Shown: positions 1 through 7,143 of the stretch, piece after piece | Layout: every line of letters starts with the position of its first letter | Position numbering within the stretch: the stretch's first letter is position 1 | Translations under genes and position numbers: made by a program | Assembly: GCA_017882935.1 (NCBI GenBank) | Contig: JADGOP010000076.1 | Coordinates: 1-8,752 of the forward strand | Reading direction: 5' to 3' | From: Actinomycetota bacterium | GTDB lineage: Bacteria; Actinomycetota; Acidimicrobiia; Acidimicrobiales; Iamiaceae | Length of the DNA: 8,752 bases | Notes under the pieces: model-generated | What the model was told of the DNA's origin: nothing | Databases searched by the model: none | Seen by the model: the letters and a program-made list of their open reading frames with translations, nothing else

Positions 1-1
1 G

Positions 2-1447
2 GCTGGTCACCACCTTGCTCCGCGTGTAGAAGTGCACGCCCTCGGGGCCGTGCACGTGGGTGTCGCCGAACAGCGAGTCGTTCCACCCGCCGAACGAGTA
101 GTACGCCATGGGCACCGGGATGGGCACGTTGATGCCCACCATGCCAGCCTCGACCTCGAAGGTGAAGCGCCGTGCCGCGCCCCCGTCACGGGTGAACAGG
201 GACACGCCGTTGCCGTAGGGGTTGTCGCGCACGAGTGCCACGGCCGCGTCGTAGCTGGGCACCCGCACCACGCACAGCACGGGCCCGAAGATCTCGTCGC
301 GGTACACGGTCATGTCCGGTGTGACGTGGTCGAGCAGCGACGGGCCCAGGAAGAAACCACCGGGCCGACCGGCGACCGAGAGCCCCCGACCGTCGACGAC
401 CACCGCGGCCCCCGCCTGCTCGCCCGCGTCGACCATGGAGGCGACGCGGTCGCGGTGCTCGGCCGTGATCAGCGGGCCCATGTCGGTGCCCGGCTCGGCA
501 CCGTCGGCGACGACCACCTCGGCCGCCAGCTTCGCGATGCGCTCCACGAGCGCGTCGCCGACCGGGTCGACGGCCACGACCACGGAGATGGCCATGCACC
601 GCTCCCCTGCCGAGCCGTAGGCCGCGCTGACGGCCGCGCTCGCCGCCGCGTCGAGGTCGGCGTCGGGAAGGACGACCTGGTGGTTCTTGGCGCCGCCGAG
701 GGCCTGCACCCGCTTGCCGGCAGCGGTGGCCGTCTCGTAGACGTGCCGCGCCACGGGCGTGGAGCCCACGAAGCTCACGGCGTCGACCAGCGGGTCGGTG
801 AGCAGCGCGTCGACCACCTCGCGGTCACCATGCAGCACCGAGAAGACCCCCGCGGGCAGCCCCGCCTCCGCGAGCATCTCCGCGAGGAGCAACGACGCGC
901 CGGGGTCGCGCTCGGACGGCTTGAGGACGAAGGCATTGCCGCACGCGAGGGCCATCGGGACCATCCACAGCGGCACCATGGCGGGGAAGTTGAAGGGCGT
1001 GATCCCCACGGCGACGCCGACGGGTTGGAGGATCGACGTGACGTCGACGCCGGTCGACGCCTGCTCGGTGTGCGAGCCCTTCAGCAGCGAGCCGACGCCG
1101 CACGCGAACTCGACGACCTCGAGCCCCCGCTGCACCTCACCGAAGGCGTCGGACCGCACCTTGCCGTGCTGGCGGGTGATGACCGCGGCCACCTCGTCGG
1201 CACGTTCGTCGAGCTGCTGGCGGAACCCGAACAGCACCTTGGTCCGCTTGCTGAGGGATGCCTCGCGCCAGTCGTCGGCCGCGTCGCGGGCGCGCCGGAC
1301 CACGGTGGCCGTGTCGGCGGCGGAGGCGAGGCGCACCGCCGCGACCTCGTCGCCCGTGGCCGGGTTGCGCACCGGCGCGGTCCGCTCCGAGGTGCCGGCC
1401 CAGGCGGTGCCGTCGTGCCAGTGGTCGATGGTGGGGAGCACGCTCAC
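2..1447 (-). CDS. mmsA: CoA-acylating (methyl)malonate-semialdehyde dehydrogenase, 3' end cut by window
   Basis: Oxidises methylmalonate semialdehyde to propionyl-CoA, and malonate semialdehyde to acetyl-CoA, with NAD+ and CoA; it is a cytosolic step in valine, thymine/beta-alanine and inositol breakdown. Reading the minus strand gives 482 uninterrupted residues with the family signatures: ITPFNFPAMVPLWM (Asn153 of the oxyanion hole), QALGGAKNH in place of the ELGGK of ordinary aldehyde dehydrogenases, and AGERCMA with catalytic Cys284 preceded by the Arg that is invariant in this CoA-dependent subfamily. The C-terminal FYTRSKVVTS block is present, so only about 10-20 residues are missing at the left edge. 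The GTG start at 1447 overlaps the upstream stop codon (GTGA), with AGGAG at 1456-1460 eight bases before it, so the gene is translationally coupled to the aminotransferase. The family is secure; whether malonate or methylmalonate semialdehyde is the main substrate is open. Confidence 0.93.
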   Translation of the reverse strand, partial: MSVLPTIDHWHDGTAWAGTSERTAPVRNPATGDEVAAVRLASAADTATVVRRARDAADDWREASLSKRTKVLFGFRQQLDERADEVAAVITRQHGKVRSDAFGEVQRGLEVVEFACGVGSLLKGSHTEQASTGVDVTSILQPVGVAVGITPFNFPAMVPLWMVPMALACGNAFVLKPSERDPGASLLLAEMLAEAGLPAGVFSVLHGDREVVDALLTDPLVDAVSFVGSTPVARHVYETATAAGKRVQALGGAKNHQVVLPDADLDAAASAAVSAAYGSAGERCMAISVVVAVDPVGDALVERIAKLAAEVVVADGAEPGTDMGPLITAEHRDRVASMVDAGEQAGAAVVVDGRGLSVAGRPGGFFLGPSLLDHVTPDMTVYRDEIFGPVLCVVRVPSYDAAVALVRDNPYGNGVSLFTRDGGAARRFTFEVEAGMVGINVPIPVPMAYYSFGGWNDSLFGDTHVHGPEGVHFYTRSKVVTS

Positions 1448-2754
1448 GACCGGCTCTCCTGCGCGGCGTCGGCGGTGCGCAGGGCGTCGATGAGGACGTC
1501 CGTTCCGCGCTCGGCCTCCTCGATGGTCAGCGACAGCGGCGGGGCGACCCGGAGGCAGTTGCCATAGAGCCCGCCCTTGCCCACGAGCACCCCGTCGCGA
1601 CGGGTCTGCTCGAGGACCGCGGTGGCGGCCTCGGGTGCGGGCGTGCGCCCGTCGGGCCCCACGAGCTCGACCCCGATCATGAGGCCCCTGCCGCGGACGT
1701 CGCCGACGACACCGAGCGGGCCTGCCTCGTCGCGCAGCTGCCCCATGATGCGTGAGCCGACCGCGGCAGCGTTGGCCTGCAGGTCGTGGTCGAGGAGGTA
1801 GTCGAGGTTGGCCAGCGCCCCGGCGCACACCAGTGGGTTGCCGCCGAACGTGGAGATCGAGCTCACGCCGATGGTGTCCATGAGGTCGCCGCGGGCGATG
1901 ACCCCGGCCATGGGGAGCCCGTTGCCCAGCCCCTTGGCGAAGGTGATCATGTCGGGCTCGACGCCGTGGGCCTGGAAGCCCCAGAAGTGGTCGCCGGTGC
2001 GGCCCCACCCGGTCTGCACCTCGTCGGAGATGTACAGGATGCCGTGCTCGCGCAGCACCTCCTGGAGCGCCCCGAAGAGGCCGTCGGGCGGCACGGTGAA
2101 GCCGCCCACGCCCTGGATGGGCTCGGCGATGAGCGCGGCGACGTCGCCCGCCGTGCACGTGGCCAGGACCTCACGCAGGTCGGCGGCCATGGTGGCGACG
2201 AAGTCGTCGTCGGACAGGTCGCGGAACACGCCCCGGAACCGGTCGCCGCTGTGGAGGTACTGGACGACGAACGGCGTGAGGCTCGACGCCGACCAGCCCC
2301 GGTTGCCGGTGATGCCCATGGTGGCGAAGGAGCGCCCGTGGTAGCTGTTGCGGAGCGCGAGCAGCTGGTTCGACCGACGGGCGGTGGAGGCGAGCAGCAG
2401 CGCGGCCTCGTTGGCCTCGGTGCCGGAGGTGGTGAAGAAGACCTTGGCATCGGGGATCGTCGACAGCTCGGCCAGGCGCTCGGCCAGCTCGATCATGGGC
2501 TCGATGAGGTAGAGCGTGGACGTGTGCAGCATGCGGCCGACCTGGGCCTGCACCGCCTCGACCACCTCGTCGACGTGGTAGCCGGTCATGGTGGTGAGGA
2601 TGCCGCCGAAGAAGTCGAGGTAGCGGCGGCCCTCGGCGTCGACCACCTCGCAGCCCTTGCCGTCGACCAGCGCGAGCGGCTCGTCGTACAGCAGGGTGAG
2701 CCACGACGGCAGCACGCGGCGGTGACGGGCCAGCAGATCGGCATGGGCGGTCAC
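1444..2754 (-). CDS. Class III PLP omega-aminotransferase, AGXT2-like (beta-alanine / 3-aminoisobutyrate type)
   Basis: A 436-residue fold-type I, class III aminotransferase, cytosolic, using PLP. Visible landmarks: N-terminal substrate-channel segment FFGGILTTMTGYH, LHTSTLY, the SGTEANE phosphate-binding segment, NSYHGRS, LIAEPIQGVGG, ISDEVQTGWGRTG with Asp244 facing the PLP pyridine nitrogen, and ITFAKGLGNGLP with the Schiff-base Lys274. The FFGGI...HTSTLY pattern and overall length resemble AGXT2 (alanine-glyoxylate / 3-aminoisobutyrate-pyruvate aminotransferase). The GTG start at 2754 is preceded by AAGGA (2761-2765) with a 6-base spacer. The stop overlaps the start of mmsA, so the semialdehyde made here is probably the MmsA substrate; that favours beta-alanine or D-3-aminoisobutyrate as amino donor with pyruvate as acceptor. 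GABA or another omega-amino acid remains possible. The family is certain and the substrate is inferred from the neighbour. Confidence 0.9.
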   Translation of the reverse strand: MTAHADLLARHRRVLPSWLTLLYDEPLALVDGKGCEVVDAEGRRYLDFFGGILTTMTGYHVDEVVEAVQAQVGRMLHTSTLYLIEPMIELAERLAELSTIPDAKVFFTTSGTEANEAALLLASTARRSNQLLALRNSYHGRSFATMGITGNRGWSASSLTPFVVQYLHSGDRFRGVFRDLSDDDFVATMAADLREVLATCTAGDVAALIAEPIQGVGGFTVPPDGLFGALQEVLREHGILYISDEVQTGWGRTGDHFWGFQAHGVEPDMITFAKGLGNGLPMAGVIARGDLMDTIGVSSISTFGGNPLVCAGALANLDYLLDHDLQANAAAVGSRIMGQLRDEAGPLGVVGDVRGRGLMIGVELVGPDGRTPAPEAATAVLEQTRRDGVLVGKGGLYGNCLRVAPPLSLTIEEAERGTDVLIDALRTADAAQESRS

Positions 2755-2777
2755 GGACGATCCTTTCGAACCGGGCG

Positions 2778-2801
2778 CGGTCGGCGGGGCCCGCTCGACC
2801 G
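2778..2801 (-). promoter_or_regulatory. Dyad in the 5' leader of the aminotransferase-mmsA operon
   Basis: CGGTCG-GCGGG-G-CCCGC-T-CGACCG forms an almost perfect hairpin with 11 base pairs, a one-base centre and a single bulged T. It lies 24 to 47 bases upstream of the GTG start of the aminotransferase. It could be a leader-RNA hairpin or a protein-binding dyad; no ligand or regulator can be named. Confidence 0.35.
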
Positions 2802-2891
2802 ATTCAGTCGCAGAGCGTCAATCCTGCCACTGATTCCGCGGGCGCGAGGCGCCGATCGCGAGGGTTTCACGCTCCGGACACGTTGACGCCA

Positions 2892-2897
2892 TACGCT
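2892..2897 (+). promoter_or_regulatory. Possible -10 element for a leaderless oxidase transcript
   Basis: TACGCT fits the actinobacterial TAnnnT -10 pattern. Its last T is followed by seven bases and then the GTG at 2905, so a transcript beginning at the usual distance would start at or within one base of the start codon. No Shine-Dalgarno-like purine run precedes this GTG, which agrees with leaderless initiation. The -35 region at proper spacing is unconvincing, so this is a weak call. Confidence 0.3.
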
Positions 2898-2904
2898 GCC
2901 GGGC

Positions 2905-4176
2905 GTGAGCCCCAGCCCCGCGACCGAGCACGTCCTCTGGCAGGACCAGGCCGATCCTCCCCGCCTCGACCGCCGCCCCCTGCCCGGCCACGCCGACGTG
3001 GTGGTGGTCGGCGGTGGCTTCGCCGGAATCGCCGCGGCACGCACCCTGGCGGCCGCCGGGCGCGAGGTCGTCGTGCTCGAGAAGGAGCGCCTCGGCTGGG
3101 GCGCGCACGCCCGCAACGGGGGCATGGTCATCCCCGAGCTCAAGAGCGGTCCGGCCACCCTGGAGCGCAAGCTCGGCCCGCTCGGCACGCGGCTGCACCA
3201 GGAGGTGAACGAGGCCTTCGACTGGGTCGAGGCGCTGATCGCCGACGAGGCGATCGCGTGCGACTACGCGCGCACGGGTCAGCTCTACCTGGCGCACACC
3301 CCCCGCCTCGTCCCGTACCTCCGCGAGACCACCCGGGAGCACGCCGAGGCCGGTGAGCCGGTCCGCTTCGTGGCCCGCGAGGAACTGGCCGACGAGATCG
3401 GCTCGACCGCGTACTACGGCGGGGTCGTGTTCGACCGCACGGGCGGGGTGCACCCGGCCCGGCTCCACGCCGGGCTGGCGCGCCTGGCCCTCGATGCGGG
3501 CGCCGACATCCACGACCACCGCGCGGCCCGCTCGCTCGAGCAGCTTCCCGACGGGCGGCTGCGCGTCACGACCGCTGCGGGAGCCATCGAGGCCGCCGAC
3601 GTGATCGTCACCACCAACGCCTACGCCGACGGCTTCCTGCCCGAGCTGCGCTCGCGGGTGCTGCCGGTCGGCAGCTTCATCGTGGCCACCGAGGTGCTCG
3701 ACCCCGCGCTGGCCGCCGAGCTCAGCCCGAGGGGCCGCATGTTCGTCGACACCAAGAACTTCCTCTACTACTGGCGCCTCACGCCCGACGGCCGCATGCT
3801 CTTCGGCGGCCGCAAGAGCATGAACCCGCCGTCGCTCGACGAGGCGACCGCGTTCCTCACCGAGTCGATGCGGCGAGTCCACCCCCAGCTCGCCGACGCC
3901 CGCATCGACTACCAGTGGGGCGGCTACGTGGCGGTCACCCTCGACCGCCTGCCGCACGTCGGACAGCTCCGCGGCGCCTGGTACGCCACGGGCTGCAACG
4001 GCTCGGGTGTGGCCCTCAACACCTGGCTCGGCCACCGCCTCGCCCAGACCGTGCTCGGGGAGGCTCCGCCCCCCGCCTTCGCCGAGCTGAAGCACCCACG
4101 CATCCCGCTGCGCGCGCTCCGCCGGGCCTACCTCCCGGTCGTCGGCCAGTGGTTCCGCTACCAGGACCGCGCCTGA
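2905..4176 (+). CDS. FAD-dependent amine/amino-acid oxidoreductase, PuuB/OrdL-like (DAO family)
   Basis: A 423-residue flavoprotein of the D-amino-acid-oxidase superfamily, probably cytosolic (no signal peptide). The dinucleotide-binding motif VVVVGGGFAG (GGG at 36-38) continues to Glu59 at the end of strand beta-2, which binds the FAD ribose. It is followed by LGWGAHARNGG, equivalent to the IGFGASGRNGG block of E. coli gamma-glutamylputrescine oxidase. Further shared blocks are NFLYYWRLTPDGRMLFGG, IDYQWGGYVAVTLDRLPHVGQL and the C-terminal RYQDR; the length matches PuuB (about 426). The FAD-proximal motif reads GCNGSG where PuuB has GYSGHG, so the exact substrate may differ from gamma-glutamylputrescine. 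Expected chemistry is amine + O2 to aldehyde or imine + ammonia + H2O2. It stands alone on the plus strand, divergent from one catabolic operon and convergent with another. The GTG start has no clear ribosome site (possible leaderless mRNA). Family strong, substrate unproven. Confidence 0.85.
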   Translation: MSPSPATEHVLWQDQADPPRLDRRPLPGHADVVVVGGGFAGIAAARTLAAAGREVVVLEKERLGWGAHARNGGMVIPELKSGPATLERKLGPLGTRLHQEVNEAFDWVEALIADEAIACDYARTGQLYLAHTPRLVPYLRETTREHAEAGEPVRFVAREELADEIGSTAYYGGVVFDRTGGVHPARLHAGLARLALDAGADIHDHRAARSLEQLPDGRLRVTTAAGAIEAADVIVTTNAYADGFLPELRSRVLPVGSFIVATEVLDPALAAELSPRGRMFVDTKNFLYYWRLTPDGRMLFGGRKSMNPPSLDEATAFLTESMRRVHPQLADARIDYQWGGYVAVTLDRLPHVGQLRGAWYATGCNGSGVALNTWLGHRLAQTVLGEAPPPAFAELKHPRIPLRALRRAYLPVVGQWFRYQDRA

Positions 4177-4272
4177 CCTTCCCGACCCCGCCGTTCTGCG
4201 TGCGGAAAGCGTCGCTGAGCGACGGTATTCGCACGCAGAACGGGGAGGGAGGTGCGGGGTCGGGGTGAGGTC
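4175..4272. terminator. Large nested palindrome between convergent genes (bidirectional terminator or palindromic repeat)
   Basis: The 118-base convergent gap is almost filled by one nested inverted repeat. The core has arms CCGTTCTGCGTGCG (4191-4204) and CGCACGCAGAACGG (4230-4243), 14 perfect pairs. Inside these sits CGTCGCT-G-AGCGACG (4210-4224), seven perfect pairs with one central base. Between the two stems are two 5-base internal strands, GAAAG and GTATT, that pair poorly. Outside the core, CCCGACCCCG (4181-4190) matches CGGGGTCGGG (4255-4264), and GACCT (4175-4179) matches AGGTC (4268-4272). The structure starts within the oxidase stop codon and ends 22 bases before the stop of the opposing gene. 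Placement suits transcription termination from both sides, but neither side has a T-tract, so a dispersed REP-like palindrome is an equal alternative. Confidence 0.6.
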
Positions 4273-4294
4273 GAGGGTGGCGGCCGACCGGGGG

Positions 4295-5659
4295 TCAGCC
4301 GGCGAGCTGGGCGCAGAACCCGCTGAACATGTCGACGTAGCGGTCGATGTCGGCGTCGGTGTGCTGCACCGAGAGCGTCCACTGCTCCTCGTCGCCGGGT
4401 GTCATGAACACGCCACGGTTGACGGCCCAGGGGTAGGCGGCGGCGAACAGCTCGGGACGGGTCTCGAGGAAGTCGCGGTAGTTCTGCAGCGGCTCGGGGC
4501 GGAACGACACGCACCCCTTCGCGCCGAGGTCGACCGCGTGCGCCGGGATGCCGTACTCGTCGATGGCCTTCTGGCAGCCGTTGGCCAGGCGCGACCCGAG
4601 GTGCGCGAGCTGCTCGTAGGCCTCGGGGGTGAGGACCTGCGTGAGTGCGGCGACTCCGGCGGCAGCGACCAACGGGTTGCCGTTGAAGGTGCCCTGCTGG
4701 GCACAGCCGCCATGGGCGATGACGTCCATGATCGCGGCGTCGCCGCCGAACGCCGCTCCGGGCGTGCCGCCGAACAGCGCCTTGGCGAAGCACGCCAGGT
4801 GGGGACGCACGCCGTAGCGCTCGATGGCACCGCCCTCGGCGACGGTGGCGCCGGACTTCACCTCGTCGAAGATGAGCACCACGCCGTGCTGGTCGCAGAG
4901 CTCGCGGAGCCGGGCGAGGTAGCCGGGCTGCGGCTGGCAGATGCCGATGTTCATCATCACCGGCTCGAGGATGAGGCAGGCGATCTCGCTGCCGCGCTCG
5001 TTGAGGATGGCCTCGAACGCGGCCGCGTCGTTGAACGGCACCACGTGCGTGTACTCGGCCGTGACCTTCGGGATGCCGGTCGACATCGGGATCGTGGACG
5101 CCATGTCGCGACCGCCGATGGCGTCGGAGTTGGGCACCACGGAGAACATCACCGCGTCGTGGTGACCGTGGTAGCTGCCCTCGATCTTCACGATGTGCTC
5201 GCGGCCCGTGGCGGCACGCGCCACCCGGATGGCGTCCATGGTTGCCTCGGTGCCGGAGTTCGCGAACCGCACCTGGTCGAGGCCGAAGCGCCGCGAGATC
5301 TCCTCGGCCATGAGGATGGTGCTGCGCGTGGTGACGGCGAAGTGGGTGCCGGTGTGCGCGGCCTTCTCGATGGCCTCGATGATCTTCGGGTGGGCGTGGC
5401 CGACGATGTTCACGCCGAAGCCGCCGTGGCCGTCGACGTACTCGTTGCCGTCGACATCCCACACGTGGCTGCCGAGCCCGCGGTCGAGGTAGATGGGATA
5501 GGGGTCGCCCGCCTGGAACGACGATCCCACCCCCAGGGGCATGGTGCCCACCGCCTCGTCGTAGAGGGTCTTGGAGACCTGCGTGTTGGCGAGCAGCGTC
5601 GCGGTCTCCCGCTCGGCGATCTCGGCCCCACGGGCGAGCATGGCATCGACATCGGACAT
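4295..5659 (-). CDS. Class III aminotransferase, glutamate-1-semialdehyde-aminomutase-like, in a polyamine operon
   Basis: A 454-residue PLP enzyme whose motifs follow the GSAM (HemL-like) branch of class III aminotransferases: NSGTEATMDAIRVAR, GSYHGHHDAVM, LILEPVMMNIG, IFDEVKSG with Asp265, CFAKALFGGTPGAAFGG with the Schiff-base Lys293, and GTFNGNPLVAAAG. The ATG at 5659 is chosen because GGTGA lies five bases upstream and a GSAM-like N-terminus follows; the reading frame is open further upstream, but that part overlaps the aldehyde dehydrogenase gene, and GTG codons at 5671 and 5668 are minor alternatives. It begins 14 bases after the stop of the PatD-like dehydrogenase, so both are surely co-transcribed. 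That context argues against tetrapyrrole synthesis and for an amine substrate, such as a diamine (giving the aminoaldehyde for its neighbour) or GABA/beta-alanine (using its neighbour's product). Family confident, substrate unknown. Confidence 0.88.
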   Translation of the reverse strand: MSDVDAMLARGAEIAERETATLLANTQVSKTLYDEAVGTMPLGVGSSFQAGDPYPIYLDRGLGSHVWDVDGNEYVDGHGGFGVNIVGHAHPKIIEAIEKAAHTGTHFAVTTRSTILMAEEISRRFGLDQVRFANSGTEATMDAIRVARAATGREHIVKIEGSYHGHHDAVMFSVVPNSDAIGGRDMASTIPMSTGIPKVTAEYTHVVPFNDAAAFEAILNERGSEIACLILEPVMMNIGICQPQPGYLARLRELCDQHGVVLIFDEVKSGATVAEGGAIERYGVRPHLACFAKALFGGTPGAAFGGDAAIMDVIAHGGCAQQGTFNGNPLVAAAGVAALTQVLTPEAYEQLAHLGSRLANGCQKAIDEYGIPAHAVDLGAKGCVSFRPEPLQNYRDFLETRPELFAAAYPWAVNRGVFMTPGDEEQWTLSVQHTDADIDRYVDMFSGFCAQLAG

Positions 5660-5673
5660 GGAGGTCACCACTT

Positions 5674-7095
5674 TCAGAACTTGATCATGACGTGTTTGAT
5701 TTCGGTGTAGTGCTCGACGGCGTAGATCGACATGTCCTTGCCGTACCCGCTCTGCTTGAAGCCGCCGTGGGGCATCTCCGACACCACCGGGATGTGGTCG
5801 TTGACCCACACCGCCCCGAAGCGCAGCCCGCGGCTGACGCGCATGGCGCGCCCCACATCGCTGGTCCAGACGCTCGACGCCAGGCCGTAGTCGACGTCGT
5901 TGGCCCACTTCACGGCCTGCTCCTCGTCGGTGACGCGTTGGATCGACACGACGGGGCCGAACACCTCGCGCTGCACCAGCTCGCTGTCCTGCTTCGGACC
6001 GGCGACGACCGTGGGGGCGTAGAAGAAGCCCGCGCGGTCGAGGGCCCGTCCGCCTGCGACGACCTCGGCACCCGCGTCGACCGCTCGGTCGACCATGCCC
6101 GCCACGCGCGTGCGCTGCTCATCGGAGATCACCGGCCCGACCTCGGTGTCGGGGTCGCTCGGGTCGCCCGTGGCGAGCGCCGAGACGGCGATCGCCAGGT
6201 TGCCCACGAGGTCGTCGTAGATCCCCTGCCCGGCGATGACGCGGCACGGCGCCGTGCAGTCCTGGCCGGAGTTGTAGTACCCGGTCTCGGCGAGGGTGGC
6301 GACCACGGCGTCGAGGTCGGCATCGTCGAACACGAGCACCGGCGCCTTGCCACCCAGCTCGAGGTGCACCCGCTTCAGCGTGTCGGCGGCGTTGCGCGCG
6401 ATGAGCTTGCCGGTGTTCACGTCGCCGGTCAGCGACAGCATCGCCACGTCGGGGTGGCGCACGAGCGCGTCGCCGGCGGTCTCGCCCTGACCGCACAGCA
6501 CGTTGAACACGCCCGGCGGGAAGATGTCGGCGGCGATCTCGGCCAGCTTCAGCGCCGTGAGGGGCGTGAGCTCGGAGGGCTTGAGAATGAAGGTGTTGCC
6601 GGCGGCCAGTGCCGGGCCCAGCTTCCACACGGCCATGTTGAGCGGGTAGTTCCACGGCGCGATGCCGACGCACACGCCGAGCGGGTCGCGCCGCAGCATC
6701 GAGGTGTGGTCCTCGAGGTACTCCCCCGCCGCCTGCGTGCCGAGGCAGCGCGCGGCTCCTGCGAAGAAGCGGAGGTTGTCGACCGTGAGGTCGAACTCGA
6801 AGTCGATGATCGACGCCGGCTTGCCGACGTTGTCCATCTCGAGGCGCTTCAGCTCGTCGAGGTTCGCCTCGACCGCGTCGGCCAGCGCCAGGAGGCGCTC
6901 GGCCCGCTCGCGCGGCGTGACCAGGCCCCAGGTCTCGAACGCCGTGGCGGCCGCGGCAACCGCGGCGTCGACGTCGACCTTGTCGCTCGACGGCACCTTG
7001 GCGAGCACCTCGCCGGTCGCCGGGGCGAGCACCTCGTCGACCGCACCACTCGCCGCAGGCTGCCACGCACCACCGATGAAGTTGCCTTCGAACAC
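5674..7095 (-). CDS. patD: Gamma-aminobutyraldehyde dehydrogenase, PatD/Prr type
   Basis: A 473-residue NAD(P)+-dependent aldehyde dehydrogenase, cytosolic, converting 4-aminobutanal to GABA (3-aminopropanal to beta-alanine is a plausible second activity). Close recall of E. coli PatD/YdcW along the whole length: FFAGAARCL...[66 protein letters not shown] (general base Glu246), [14 protein letters not shown] (catalytic Cys280), [17 protein letters not shown] and [18 protein letters not shown]...HVMIKF at the C-terminus. The SEMPHGG...GYGKDMS and AGQDCTA-like blocks are typical of this subfamily rather than of succinate-semialdehyde or betaine-aldehyde dehydrogenases. The GTG start at 7095 follows AGGGGA with a 4-base spacer; an ATG at 7100 is out of frame. 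First gene of an operon with the GSAM-like aminotransferase; its promoter lies in the 7096-7350 divergent region. Confidence 0.9.
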   Translation of the reverse strand: MFEGNFIGGAWQPAASGAVDEVLAPATGEVLAKVPSSDKVDVDAAVAAAATAFETWGLVTPRERAERLLALADAVEANLDELKRLEMDNVGKPASIIDFEFDLTVDNLRFFAGAARCLGTQAAGEYLEDHTSMLRRDPLGVCVGIAPWNYPLNMAVWKLGPALAAGNTFILKPSELTPLTALKLAEIAADIFPPGVFNVLCGQGETAGDALVRHPDVAMLSLTGDVNTGKLIARNAADTLKRVHLELGGKAPVLVFDDADLDAVVATLAETGYYNSGQDCTAPCRVIAGQGIYDDLVGNLAIAVSALATGDPSDPDTEVGPVISDEQRTRVAGMVDRAVDAGAEVVAGGRALDRAGFFYAPTVVAGPKQDSELVQREVFGPVVSIQRVTDEEQAVKWANDVDYGLASSVWTSDVGRAMRVSRGLRFGAVWVNDHIPVVSEMPHGGFKQSGYGKDMSIYAVEHYTEIKHVMIKF

Positions 7096-7126
7096 GCCAT
7101 CCCCTGTCTGTCGCAGGCGGGCCGGG

Positions 7127-7143
7127 CGAGGTGCCCGACCTCG
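7127..7143 (-). promoter_or_regulatory. Short dyad in the 5' leader of the patD-like gene
   Basis: CGAGGT, five bases, ACCTCG: a perfect 6-base inverted repeat 32 bases upstream of the GTG start at 7095. It could fold in the leader RNA or be a small operator. Such short GC-rich dyads can arise by chance at this base composition. Confidence 0.25.

Larger units (their letters stand above)
2755..2904. promoter_or_regulatory. Divergent control region between aminotransferase-mmsA operon and FAD oxidase
   Basis: These 150 bases separate two divergently transcribed units and must hold both promoters. No convincing -35/-10 pair with standard spacing is visible for the minus-strand operon, although TTGACG occurs on the minus strand near 2821-2816. 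Toward the oxidase, TACGCT (2892-2897, TAnnnT pattern) lies seven bases before the GTG. Other structure: a dyad at 2778-2801, CGCGAGG twice (2843-2849 and 2857-2863, 14-base period), GGCGC/GCGCC flanking GAG at 2841-2853, and GATTCAGT (2801-2808) facing ACTGATTC (2830-2837) as an inverted pair with one mismatch. The region is less GC-rich than the genes in its middle part. Confidence 0.55.

Noticed and set aside
32..1567. Long open frame (511 codons) on the plus strand opposite mmsA
   Set aside because: It is antisense to a clearly recognisable MmsA. The translation is rich in Arg, Gly, His, Val and Asp with no domain, as expected from codon bias at high GC.
2818..4095. Long minus-strand open frame (425 codons) opposite the FAD oxidase
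   Set aside because: Shadow of the oxidase; low-complexity composition and no motif.
4295..5659. Calling this gene hemL (glutamate-1-semialdehyde aminomutase of tetrapyrrole synthesis)
   Set aside because: Motifs are only family-level; the operon partner is an aminobutyraldehyde dehydrogenase and no heme gene is nearby.
4265..5710. Long plus-strand open frame (481 codons) opposite the GSAM-like aminotransferase
   Set aside because: Shadow frame; the opposite strand carries full PLP-enzyme motifs in order.
5660..5908. N-terminal extension of the GSAM-like aminotransferase up to position 5908
   Set aside because: The extra frame lies entirely over the dehydrogenase gene and gap, reads as Arg-rich low-complexity sequence, and the ATG at 5659 has a ribosome-site-like GGTGA at good spacing.
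5674..7095. Calling this gene succinate-semialdehyde dehydrogenase (gabD)
   Set aside because: The SEMPHGG...GYGKDMS C-terminal block, AAGEYLE-HTSM-RRDPLG and GYYN-GQDCTA blocks are those of PatD-type aminobutyraldehyde dehydrogenases.
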